Assembly: GCF_001975985.1 (NCBI RefSeq)
Contig: NZ_MTQF01000011.1
Location: 44,326 to 108,325 of the forward strand
Length of the DNA stretch: 64,000 nucleotides
Reading direction: 5' to 3'
DNA from: [Flexibacter] sp. ATCC 35103
GTDB taxonomy: Bacteria > Bacteroidota > Bacteroidia > Flavobacteriales > Flavobacteriaceae
Positions 42,884 through 49,925 of the stretch are shown piece by piece. How positions within the stretch are numbered: position 1 is the first letter of the stretch; the number at the start of each line of letters is the position of its first letter. A model generated the notes under the pieces. It did not search any database. It saw only the letters and a list, made by a program, of their open reading frames with translations, and was not told the origin of the DNA. The position numbers were made by a program, and so were the translations under genes.

Positions 42884-44053
42884 ATGAATTTATCCAAAAC
42901 GAATGTCTTATTTATGGCAGCTTGCACTGGACTTATAGTTGCAAATCTGTATTACTGCCAACCCTTAATTGTTTTAATTGCCAACGAATTTAAGATTCCT
43001 GAAGCCAGTGCGGGAACAATAACCTATTTAACTCAGGCAGGTTATGCGATTGGGTTATTTTTTATGGTTCCGTTAGGAGATAAAATCGAGCGAAAAAAGC
43101 AAATTTTAATGACCACTTTCGCCTCTGTAATTGCCTTAATTCTTGCTGCTACAGCAAAAAGTTTTTTTCTACTGCAAATTGCTTCTTTATTGATCGGAAT
43201 CACTTCGATAGTTCCGCAGCTTATTTTGCCTTTGGCAGCTTCGTTAAGTGCGCCGGAACAACGAGGGAAAGTAGTTGGTACCATTATGAGCGGATTACTT
43301 GTTGGTATCTTGTTGTCAAGAACTTTAAGCGGATTCATAGGTCAGATTTTAGGCTGGAGATCGATGTTTTATATTGCAGCCGGAATTTGTCTTTTGATCT
43401 TTTTTGTGATTCAGAATAAATTTCCTGTCAACAAACCGCAATTTCAGGGAACTTACGGTCAGTTAATTAAATCTCTTTTTACACTTATAAAAACACAGCC
43501 AATTTTACGTGAAGCAACGCTTATAAATGTGTTCAGTTTTGCACAATTTGGTGCTTTTTGGGTTACGATGGTTTTGCTGCTTTCAGGAGAACCTTTTCAT
43601 TACAGTAGTGCTACAATTGGTTTGTTTGGCATTGTAGGTGCTTCAGGGGCTTTAGCAGCGCCTTTAGTAGGTAAAATGGGAGATAAAGGAGGTTCAAGAG
43701 TAGCTGTGGGTTACGGTTGTTTATTGATTTTAATCAGCTTTTTGATTTTTTATTTTTCAATAGAAAGCGTAATCGGAATTGCGATTGGAATTGTTTTTAT
43801 TGATATAGGAATTCAAGGCGTTCATATTTCAAATCAAACCAGAGTATATTCGTTACTTCCGGAAGCAAGAAACAGATTAAATACCGTATTCATGTCGTTT
43901 AGCTTTTTAGGAACTGCAGCCGGATCTGCTTATGGATTACTATTATGGAAACTTGGCGGATGGCACGCTGTAGCTATTGGCTGTGTGGGATTGTCATTAC
44001 TCTCATTTGTAGTTTACGGTCTTACTTATAAATCAAAGTCTAAAAAAGTCTAA
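42884..44053 (+). CDS. MFS transporter
   Basis: This 389-residue protein has about 12 membrane spans of the major facilitator superfamily. The loop between spans 2 and 3 carries the family motif as GDKIERKKQIL, and its second-half counterpart is GKMGDKGGSRVAVG. The N-terminal ANLYYCQPL and the SAPEQRGKVVG loop match the drug/sugar efflux (YgaY/NepI-like) group. The substrate cannot be predicted. Its promoter makes it a separate unit from the upstream cupin. Confidence 0.88.
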   Translation: MNLSKTNVLFMAACTGLIVANLYYCQPLIVLIANEFKIPEASAGTITYLTQAGYAIGLFFMVPLGDKIERKKQILMTTFASVIALILAATAKSFFLLQIASLLIGITSIVPQLILPLAASLSAPEQRGKVVGTIMSGLLVGILLSRTLSGFIGQILGWRSMFYIAAGICLLIFFVIQNKFPVNKPQFQGTYGQLIKSLFTLIKTQPILREATLINVFSFAQFGAFWVTMVLLLSGEPFHYSSATIGLFGIVGASGALAAPLVGKMGDKGGSRVAVGYGCLLILISFLIFYFSIESVIGIAIGIVFIDIGIQGVHISNQTRVYSLLPEARNRLNTVFMSFSFLGTAAGSAYGLLLWKLGGWHAVAIGCVGLSLLSFVVYGLTYKSKSKKV

Positions 44054-44070
44054 AAAATAGAAAGCACAAA

Positions 44071-44097
44071 TTGATATAAAATTAATTTGTAAATTTG
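44071..44097 (+). promoter_or_regulatory. Promoter of the cyclophilin-FKBP gene
   Basis: TTG (44071-44073), a 16-bp spacer and TAAATTTG (44090-44097), followed by a 20-nt leader. Confidence 0.6.
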
Positions 44098-44120
44098 CAA
44101 TTAAATTAAAAATAACAACA

Positions 44121-45053
44121 ATGGAAAACGGAATATATGCTAAATTCAATACTAGTAAAGGTTCGATTTTAGTAAAACTAACTCACGATTTAACTCCGGG
44201 AACTGTAGGGAATTTTGTAGCTCTTGCAGAAGGAAATATGGAAAATAAAGTAAAACCTCAAGGACAAAAATTCTATGATGGTTTAACGTTTCATAGAGTA
44301 ATTCCTGATTTTATGATTCAGGGTGGTTGCCCAAAAGGAACTGGAACTGGAGATCCTGGATATAAATTTGATGATGAATTTCACCCAAGTTTAAAACACG
44401 ATCGTCCGGGAGTTTTAGCAATGGCAAATTCAGGACCTGCAAGTAATGGTTCTCAATTTTACATCACGCACGTTCCAACTTCTTGGTTAGACGGAAAACA
44501 TACTGTATTTGGTCACGTAATCGAAGGTCAGGATATCGTTGATGCAGTTGCTCAGGGAGATGCTTTAGAAAGTGTAGAAATCATTAGAGTTGGAGAAGAA
44601 GCAGAGAAATTTAATGCTATCGAAGCTTTTGTAGGTTTAAAAGGTGCACGTCTAAAAAGAGATGCAGCTTTAAAAGCAGAATCTGAAGCTAAAATGGAAC
44701 AATTGGCTGCTGGTTTTGATAAAACTGAAAGTGGTTTACGTTACAAAATGATTAATAAAGGAGAAGGTAAAAAAGCTGAAGCTGGTAAAACAGTTGCAGT
44801 TCACTACGAAGGATCTTTAGAAAACGGAAAAGTTTTTGATTCATCTTACCCACGTAAAAAACCAATCGAATTTAGATTAGGTCAAGGTCAGGTTATCGAA
44901 GGATGGGATGAAGGTATTGCTTTATTACAAGTGGGTGACAAAGCTCGTTTCGTAATTCCGTCTGATTTAGCTTATGGTGCTGCAGGAGCAGGAGGAGTTA
45001 TTCCGCCACATGCAACTTTGATCTTCGATGTAGAATTAATGGAAGTAAAATAA
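44121..45053 (+). CDS. Cyclophilin-FKBP fusion peptidyl-prolyl isomerase
   Basis: This 310-residue protein joins two unrelated prolyl isomerases. Residues 1-155 are a cyclophilin (FHRVIPDFMIQGG, SNGSQFYITHVP, WLDGKHTVFGHV), and residues about 195-310 are an FKBP domain (AVHYEGSLENGKVFDSSY, QVIEGWDEGIALLQVGDKAR, GVIPPHATLIFDVEL). There is no signal peptide, so it works in the cytoplasm on protein folding. Such fusions are typical of Bacteroidetes. It has its own promoter and terminator. Confidence 0.93.
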   Translation: MENGIYAKFNTSKGSILVKLTHDLTPGTVGNFVALAEGNMENKVKPQGQKFYDGLTFHRVIPDFMIQGGCPKGTGTGDPGYKFDDEFHPSLKHDRPGVLAMANSGPASNGSQFYITHVPTSWLDGKHTVFGHVIEGQDIVDAVAQGDALESVEIIRVGEEAEKFNAIEAFVGLKGARLKRDAALKAESEAKMEQLAAGFDKTESGLRYKMINKGEGKKAEAGKTVAVHYEGSLENGKVFDSSYPRKKPIEFRLGQGQVIEGWDEGIALLQVGDKARFVIPSDLAYGAAGAGGVIPPHATLIFDVELMEVK

Positions 45054-45089
45054 GAATATTAAATACAATTTAGTATTGTTTTAAATTAG

Positions 45090-45122
45090 AATCCCATTTG
45101 CCACGGCGAATGGGATTTTTTT
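45090..45122 (+). terminator. Terminator after the cyclophilin-FKBP gene
   Basis: The stem AATCCCATT / AATGGGATT with a 10-nt loop is followed by T7. It lies 36 bp after the stop. Confidence 0.85.
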
Positions 45123-45150
45123 ATATTTACTTATCAAATATAGAAAAACA

Positions 45151-45471
45151 ATGAAATCAAAAATCTTAATTCTGGCTGCAGTGGTATTGCTTGTAGTTTC
45201 TTGCGGAACTCAAAAGTCTGCTGCAGTTGCAACAACACAAACACCTGCCGCTCCAGTAACTGAAACTGCAAAAGCTGCACCATTAACACCTGAATTAGCC
45301 GAGGCTAAAAACTTGTACGAAAACAGTTGTGGAAGATGCCATAAGCTATATGAAGCAAAGAAATTTACTCAGGAAGAGTGGAAACCAATTTTGACAAGAA
45401 TGCAGAAAAAAGCGAAGTTAGATGATACTCAAATGGCTTCAATATCAAATTATATCAATTCTCAACTATAA
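45151..45471 (+). CDS. Small c-type cytochrome lipoprotein
   Basis: This 106-residue lipoprotein (lipobox VVSCGT) has an Ala/Thr/Pro-rich linker and one haem c site, CGRCH near residue 62. The C-terminal helix has the WKPILTRMQKKAKL and MASISNYI segments. A methionine in the last helices may be the sixth haem ligand. It would carry electrons at a membrane surface. It is alone between two terminators, and its partner is not in the window. Confidence 0.85.
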   Translation: MKSKILILAAVVLLVVSCGTQKSAAVATTQTPAAPVTETAKAAPLTPELAEAKNLYENSCGRCHKLYEAKKFTQEEWKPILTRMQKKAKLDDTQMASISNYINSQL

Positions 45472-45543
45472 AAGTTGCGGTTGTAGATTCATAAAACTAT
45501 TCAGTACGTTGTATTGGATAGTTTTTTTGTTTGAAATAGGACA

Positions 45544-45573
45544 TAAAAAAACACCTTCACAAGTGAGGTGTTT
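45544..45573 (-). terminator. Terminator after the GreA-like gene
   Basis: The minus strand has AACACCT-CAC-TT-GTG-A-AGGTGTT followed by a T-run. Confidence 0.75.
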
Positions 45574-45579
45574 GAAAAA

Positions 45580-45975
45580 TTAAGAATTGTTTTCAGTTGT
45601 ATTAGTAACCGCAACTATTTTTAAAGTTTTTATTCCGGCCGGTAATTCCCAGTCTACTTCATCATTTTCTTTAAAGCCAATAATAGCAACACTTAAAGGT
45701 GCCAGAATTGAAATTTTACTTTGTTTTACGTCTGCGAAAGAAGGTAAAACGATCTGAATTTTCATTTGTTTTTTTGCTTTTACATCTTCGATAGTGACAT
45801 ACGAATTGATTTTTACAATCGAATTATCCAGTTCGCTTTCTTTGCTAATTACGGCACGGTCAAGTTCTTGTGAAAGCTGATTTGCCTCTTTGGCATTTGT
45901 TGAATTTTTACTTTTTAATATCAATTCTCTTAAAAACTGATAATCTGTTTTACAGAAAGTGGGTATTGGTTTCAT
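45580..45975 (-). CDS. GreA/GreB C-terminal domain protein
   Basis: This 131-residue protein has the C-terminal FKBP-like domain of GreA/GreB, as in Rnk (SKISILAPLSVAIIGFKEND, then WELPAGIKTLKIVAV). The N-terminal 50 residues are a short helical stretch (NAKEANQLSQELDRAVISKE), too short for the full Gre coiled-coil that enters the RNA polymerase channel. It may bind RNA polymerase and compete with GreA. The 428-bp gap upstream holds an unexplained structured region, which could be its leader. Confidence 0.82.
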   Translation of the reverse strand: MKPIPTFCKTDYQFLRELILKSKNSTNAKEANQLSQELDRAVISKESELDNSIVKINSYVTIEDVKAKKQMKIQIVLPSFADVKQSKISILAPLSVAIIGFKENDEVDWELPAGIKTLKIVAVTNTTENNS

Positions 45976-46196
45976 AACTATATTTTGTTTTATTATTATT
46001 ATTATTATTATTTGAATATTAATGTTTTATACTTCTTTACAAGGCTGATATATGCATAAATACCATTTCAGATTGTATGGGTACAATTGAAATTGATAGA
46101 AATGTGTTTTTGGAATTTTTTGATTTAGAAAACCAGAAAATTATTTGAGAGAGGTTTACTCTTTCAAATAAAATAGATAATTAAAATCGTGGTAAA
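45976..46196. other. Non-coding gap upstream of the GreA-like gene
   Basis: Mostly AT-rich, with a TTA trinucleotide run near 45993-46011 and a weak GAGAGAGG / CTCTTTC pairing near 46149. No gene is seen. Confidence 0.4.
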
Positions 46197-46361
46197 AATC
46201 CTCCGCCTGAAAGAAGAAATTGAAGTAGACGGAGGCCTAATTAATAAAGGCCTTACTATGTGAAATAAATACAGCAGTAAGCGGTCTTCTCGTTAGAGAA
46301 AACAACAACATAAAGACTGTAAATATATTTATAGTGCTCAAAATGAGAATGATTAATTTGA
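46197..46361 (-). ncRNA. Candidate structured RNA or leader with several hairpins
   Basis: Read on the minus strand from about 46361, the hairpins are CTCA-TTTT-GAG, TTCTC-TAAC-GAGAA, CTTACT...AGTAAG, AGGCCT...AGGCCT and CCTCCGTCT...AGGCGGAGG, the last followed by ATTTTTA. The last stem pairs fully on the minus strand (one G-U) but has a mismatch on the plus strand, which supports minus-strand transcription. A TATCTTTG promoter box lies at 46366-46373. It could be a separate RNA of about 165 nt or the leader of the GreA-like gene. I do not recognise a known family. Confidence 0.4.
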
Positions 46362-46365
46362 TCTG

Positions 46366-46373
46366 CAAAGATA
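46366..46373 (-). promoter_or_regulatory. -7-like element upstream of the structured region
   Basis: The minus strand reads TATCTTTG. It lies just after the stop of the thioredoxin-like gene, where no gene start follows for 390 bp, so it may serve the structured RNA. Confidence 0.4.
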
Positions 46374-46403
46374 GACAAACTTTTTGAAATAGCTAATTTC
46401 TTT

Positions 46404-46958
46404 TTATTTCCACTTAATATTGCAGCCAATACTTGGCTTTTGTGGTTCTTTTAAGCTTCTGTTATAAAGGAGTGCATCAATGGCACTGCGAAGATCGCTG
46501 CCACTTAACGGAATTCCGTTTCCGGGTCTGGAATCGTCTAGCTGACCGCGGTAAAACAGGCGGTCCTGATTGTCAAATAAATAAAAATCCGGCGTGCATG
46601 CAGCATCATAAGCTTTGGCAATTTCCTGGGTTTCGTCGAATAAATAGGGAAAATCAATTTTATTCTCAAAAGCAAATTCTGTCATTAATTCCGGAGAATC
46701 CTGCGGAAACTTTTCAATATCATTGCTTGAAATAGCAATTACGCCAATTCCCTGAACACGATAATCATTCGCAATCATTACAATTTCTCTAATAACATGA
46801 AGTACAAATGGGCAATGATTACAAATAAAAATAACTAATGTGCCTTTTGATCCCTTTAACTCTTCAAAAGAATATTGATTACTAGAATTAGTATCTTTTA
46901 ATATAAAATCCGGAGCAATTGTTCCAAGAGGTAACATATTTGAAAGAGTTCGTGCCAT
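46404..46958 (-). CDS. Thioredoxin-fold (AhpC/TSA type) protein
   Basis: This 184-residue redoxin has the thioredoxin fold with the pair C46 and C49 in FICNHCPFVLHV. The usual GTIAPDF start, VIAISSND, and YDAACTPDFYLFDNQ with the cis-proline follow. It has no signal peptide. The family (often called DUF or redoxin-like) is thought to reduce disulfides or peroxides. It is a single gene with a -7 box at 46978-46985. Confidence 0.88.
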   Translation of the reverse strand: MARTLSNMLPLGTIAPDFILKDTNSSNQYSFEELKGSKGTLVIFICNHCPFVLHVIREIVMIANDYRVQGIGVIAISSNDIEKFPQDSPELMTEFAFENKIDFPYLFDETQEIAKAYDAACTPDFYLFDNQDRLFYRGQLDDSRPGNGIPLSGSDLRSAIDALLYNRSLKEPQKPSIGCNIKWK

Positions 46959-46977
46959 TTTAGAGAAATTAGTTATC

Positions 46978-46985
46978 CAAAAATA
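46978..46985 (-). promoter_or_regulatory. Probable -7 element of the thioredoxin-like gene
   Basis: The minus strand reads TATTTTTG, 20 bp upstream of the ATG. The -33 partner is unclear. Confidence 0.45.
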
Positions 46986-47020
46986 ACTTTAATATTCTGT
47001 AAAAGAAAATACACCCGTAT

Positions 47021-47067
47021 AAAAAAATATCCAAAGAAGCTTTTATTAAACTTCCTTGGATATTTTT
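47021..47067 (-). terminator. Terminator after the hydrolase gene at 47086
   Basis: The minus strand has AATATCCAAGGAAG / CTTCTTTGGATATT with one G-T pair, followed by a T-run. Confidence 0.75.
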
Positions 47068-47085
47068 TGTATGTATAGTGATGAT

Positions 47086-47979
47086 TTATGAATTTAGGAA
47101 ATTCAGTAAATCTGTATTCAATTTATCTTTGTCAGTATAAAATAATCCGTGTGGAGCTCCTTCATAAACAATATAAGTATTTTCCCTGATTGCTTCTGCA
47201 GCTTTTTTTGAAGTAAGGTCAATAGGAACTATTTTGTCATCGTCACCGTGAATTATCAATGTTGGAACTTTTATAAAATCCAGTTCTTCTCTAAAATCAG
47301 TATATGAAAAAGATTCAGCACATTTTAAAGTTGCACGAGGAGAAGCAAAAGAGCATAAAGTTCTGTAATATTCTAATAACGGAGTACTCAAAGGCTTGTT
47401 GATAATATTAATACCGAAAAAAGTTTTTCCAAAATTATCTACAAATCCTATTCTGTCTTCCTTGATTGCATTTGCTGTAGTTTCACTTTTTTCCTTTGGA
47501 TGACCATCAGGATTATCATTGGTTTTTAATAAAAACGGAACAACCGAAGAAATCAGCGCTGCTTTTGTAACACCTTTTCCTCCATAACGGCTAAAATAGC
47601 GAACTACTTCACCACCGCCCATAGAAAAACCTACAAGAGTTGCATTTTCTAATTGTAGCTGCTCTATAATCTCTTTTAAATCGTCCGTCAAAGTATCATA
47701 ATCATATCCGTCATAAGGCTGAGAAGATTTACCAAATCCACGACGATCATAAGCAATTACTCTGTAATTGTTCTGAACTAAAAAATCAATTTGATATTCC
47801 CACATTTCATTAGAAAGCGGCCAGCCATGAATTAAAATTACCGGTTTTCCTTTTCCATAATCCTTTACATACAATCTTACGTTTTTGGCAGTTTCGATGT
47901 ATTTATCTGTATTTAATTCCTGAAGATCAAATTCAAAATCTCTTATAGATTGGTCGGCGTTAAGGAGAGTGTTTTCCAT
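47086..47979 (-). CDS. Alpha/beta hydrolase (haloperoxidase-like)
   Basis: This 297-residue hydrolase has the oxyanion HGWPLSNEMWEYQ, the YDRRGFGKSSQP loop, the nucleophile serine in GFSMGGGEVVRY, the acid in IIHGDDDKIVP and the histidine in APHGLFYT. These are the marks of non-haem chloroperoxidases and related esterases. The N-terminal 25 residues precede the barrel and are not a signal. The real substrate is unknown. It has its own terminator. Confidence 0.88.
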   Translation of the reverse strand: MENTLLNADQSIRDFEFDLQELNTDKYIETAKNVRLYVKDYGKGKPVILIHGWPLSNEMWEYQIDFLVQNNYRVIAYDRRGFGKSSQPYDGYDYDTLTDDLKEIIEQLQLENATLVGFSMGGGEVVRYFSRYGGKGVTKAALISSVVPFLLKTNDNPDGHPKEKSETTANAIKEDRIGFVDNFGKTFFGINIINKPLSTPLLEYYRTLCSFASPRATLKCAESFSYTDFREELDFIKVPTLIIHGDDDKIVPIDLTSKKAAEAIRENTYIVYEGAPHGLFYTDKDKLNTDLLNFLNS

Positions 47980-48059
47980 TTTTATATTTTTTTAGTATGA
48001 GCTTAATAACTTGCTAAGTAAAATTAGCAGTAGTACTAAAAAAATGGTTATAGAATTAG

Positions 48060-48088
48060 TTGTAATAATTACAAAATTAATAGGTTTG
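48060..48088 (+). promoter_or_regulatory. Promoter of csaA
   Basis: TTG (48060-48062), an 18-bp spacer and TAGGTTTG (48081-48088) match both boxes. The ATG is 24 bp further. Confidence 0.65.
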
Positions 48089-48111
48089 TAAATCACTAGA
48101 AATTAAAACAA

Positions 48112-48447
48112 ATGGATTTAACCTGGAATGAATTTGAAAGAACCGATATGCGTATTGGCACCATTATAGAAGTAAATGATTTTCCTGAAGCGAGAAAACC
48201 GGCTTATCAGCTCACAATTGATTTTGGTCCTGAAATTGGAATCCGTAAATCATCAGCACAAATCACAGTACATTACAAAAAAGAAGATTTAATCAATCGA
48301 CAAATCATATCGGTTGTAAATTTCCCTAGAAAACAAATAGGTAAATTCATGAGCGAATGTCTTGTTCTTGGCGCAATAGGAAAGGAGGGAGATGTTATTT
48401 TATTAGCTCCGGATTTTAAAATAGAAAATGGACTTAGAATTGGATAG
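48112..48447 (+). CDS. csaA: tRNA-binding domain protein CsaA
   Basis: This 111-residue protein is a single OB-fold tRNA-binding domain like that at the end of methionyl- and phenylalanyl-tRNA synthetases. It has the family marks RTDMRIGTIIEVNDFPEARK, YQLTIDFG, VVNFPRKQIGKFMSECLVLG and the closing LAPDFKIENG. CsaA is reported to bind tRNA and to act as a chaperone in protein export. It is a single gene, and a CAGT-unit repeat begins almost directly after its stop codon. Confidence 0.92.
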   Translation: MDLTWNEFERTDMRIGTIIEVNDFPEARKPAYQLTIDFGPEIGIRKSSAQITVHYKKEDLINRQIISVVNFPRKQIGKFMSECLVLGAIGKEGDVILLAPDFKIENGLRIG

Positions 48448-48452
48448 TTTTT

Positions 48453-48530
48453 AGTCGCAGTTTTCAGTCTCAGGTCAAACTGTGAACTGAGACTGTGCAC
48501 TGTTTTTACTTTTTTGTAACTGTAAACTAA
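48453..48530. repeat. CAGT/ACTG-unit hairpin repeat, copy 2
   Basis: The left half has TAGTCGCAGTTTTCAGTCTCAG and the right half the complement-like AACTGTGAACTGAGACTGTG. It begins about 6 bp after the csaA stop codon and lies between convergent csaA and the next hydrolase gene. Confidence 0.7.
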
Positions 48531-49072
48531 GAAATTCTATCAATTAACTTCTGCAAAATCAATTGTCCTTCTTCCCAATATTCTAAGTCTGAATCTGAGT
48601 TGATGTGTCCTTTTTGTCCTACGTTTACAAAATCACTTCCCCACTTTTCTGCAAAATATTGTTTTCTTTCGAAAGAAGCATAAGGATCGTTTTCGCTAGC
48701 AACAACGATTGACGGAAAAGGTAATTTTGAAATTGGCATTGGAGCAAAATTTCTAATAATTTCCGGAGTATGTTGAGGTGAATCCACATCGGCAGGAGCA
48801 ACCAATAATGCGCCAACAATATTTTTATTACTGTTTGATGCTGCCCAATGGTTTACTAATGAAACCGCAAGGCTATGCGCTACTAAAATAGTTGGTTTGT
48901 CTAGTTTTACAACTTCTTCATTCAATCTTTGAAGCCATTCTTCGCGAACGGGCTCATCCCAATTATCCTGAACAAGGCGAATTGAATTTTCGAATTTTTT
49001 ATGCCAAAAGGTTTGCCAGTGTTTGTCACCAGAATTACCAAGTCCAGGTAATATTAATAAATTTGTTTCCAT
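48527..49072 (-). CDS. RBBP9/YdeN family serine hydrolase
   Basis: This 181-residue hydrolase of the RBBP9/YdeN family begins LLILPGLGNSGDKHWQTFWH, has the nucleophile in LVAHSLAVSLV (a degenerate elbow), the acid near ASENDPYASFERK and the histidine in GQKGHINSDSD. The family cuts small esters or peptides and its biological substrates are poorly known. It is followed on the same strand in the transcription order bglX, esterase, this gene, with a 21-bp gap to the esterase. Confidence 0.87.
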   Translation of the reverse strand: METNLLILPGLGNSGDKHWQTFWHKKFENSIRLVQDNWDEPVREEWLQRLNEEVVKLDKPTILVAHSLAVSLVNHWAASNSNKNIVGALLVAPADVDSPQHTPEIIRNFAPMPISKLPFPSIVVASENDPYASFERKQYFAEKWGSDFVNVGQKGHINSDSDLEYWEEGQLILQKLIDRIS

Positions 49073-49093
49073 TGCCGTGGATTTTTTAAATGA

Positions 49094-49915
49094 TTATTTT
49101 TTATTTTCTTTTATGATTCGATTTACTTCGTTTACAAGTAACGGAAAACCTGGTTCTGTCATTCCGTGACCATAACCGTCTAATTCATAAAGTTTAGTTT
49201 GAGTATGTCCGGCCAGCTTCATCATGCGCGCCATGTATGCGTTTTCTTCATAGCGGCCTAACATTTCCATTTCGCGATCTCCGGTAATTAATAAAAGTGG
49301 CGGAGCATCGGCACGAACATAAAATAAAGGTGCAAAAGCATCAATAGTGGGTTGTTTTTCCGGAATTCCGTTTTCTCGTCTAATTTCAAAATGCGTAATA
49401 CATTGTCCGCTAAAGGGGATAAGTCCTGCAATTTTATTAGCATCGATGCCTTCTTTTTGCAGCCATTTTTTATCTAAACCAATCATTAAGCCTAAATATC
49501 CTCCTGCAGAATGTCCGGAAACAAAAATTTGAGAAGTATCACCGCCATAACTGGCAATATTATTAAAAGTCCATGCAACGGCTGCCGCAGCATCTTCAAT
49601 AGCTTTTTCGGCTTTTGCTTTTGGAGATAATCTGTAATTAACGCCAATAATAGCAAAACCTTTATTTTTTAAAGCTTCGGGAATTTCTTTGCTTCCGCCC
49701 GTTAATCCTCCGCCATGAAACCAAAGTATTGTAGCAAAATTTTTAGTATTTTTAGGGTAATAAATATCTAAAACGCATCTTTCGTTAATATAAGAATCAG
49801 ACTTATTAGTTGCTGCATTATAATATTGAATATTGGTTTTTGTTTCATATTCTGTTTTTTGGGCAAAAGAAGAAGCTCCAATAAAAAAACAAAGTAATAC
49901 TATTATTTTCTTCAT
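49094..49915 (-). CDS. Exported esterase (BD-FAE-like alpha/beta hydrolase)
   Basis: This 273-residue hydrolase has a signal peptide (MKKIIVLLCFFIGASSFAQ). Its HGGG oxyanion motif is in LWFHGGGLTGGS, the nucleophile in VSGHSAGGYLG, the acid near ITGDREMEM and the histidine in DGYGHGMTEPG. The layout fits the BD-FAE/HSL group of carbohydrate or feruloyl esterases. It is exported and lies 10 bp downstream of bglX on the same strand, so it may remove acyl groups from oligosaccharides handled by BglX. That is inference. Confidence 0.85.
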   Translation of the reverse strand: MKKIIVLLCFFIGASSFAQKTEYETKTNIQYYNAATNKSDSYINERCVLDIYYPKNTKNFATILWFHGGGLTGGSKEIPEALKNKGFAIIGVNYRLSPKAKAEKAIEDAAAAVAWTFNNIASYGGDTSQIFVSGHSAGGYLGLMIGLDKKWLQKEGIDANKIAGLIPFSGQCITHFEIRRENGIPEKQPTIDAFAPLFYVRADAPPLLLITGDREMEMLGRYEENAYMARMMKLAGHTQTKLYELDGYGHGMTEPGFPLLVNEVNRIIKENKK

Positions 49916-49925
49916 AATGTAAATT

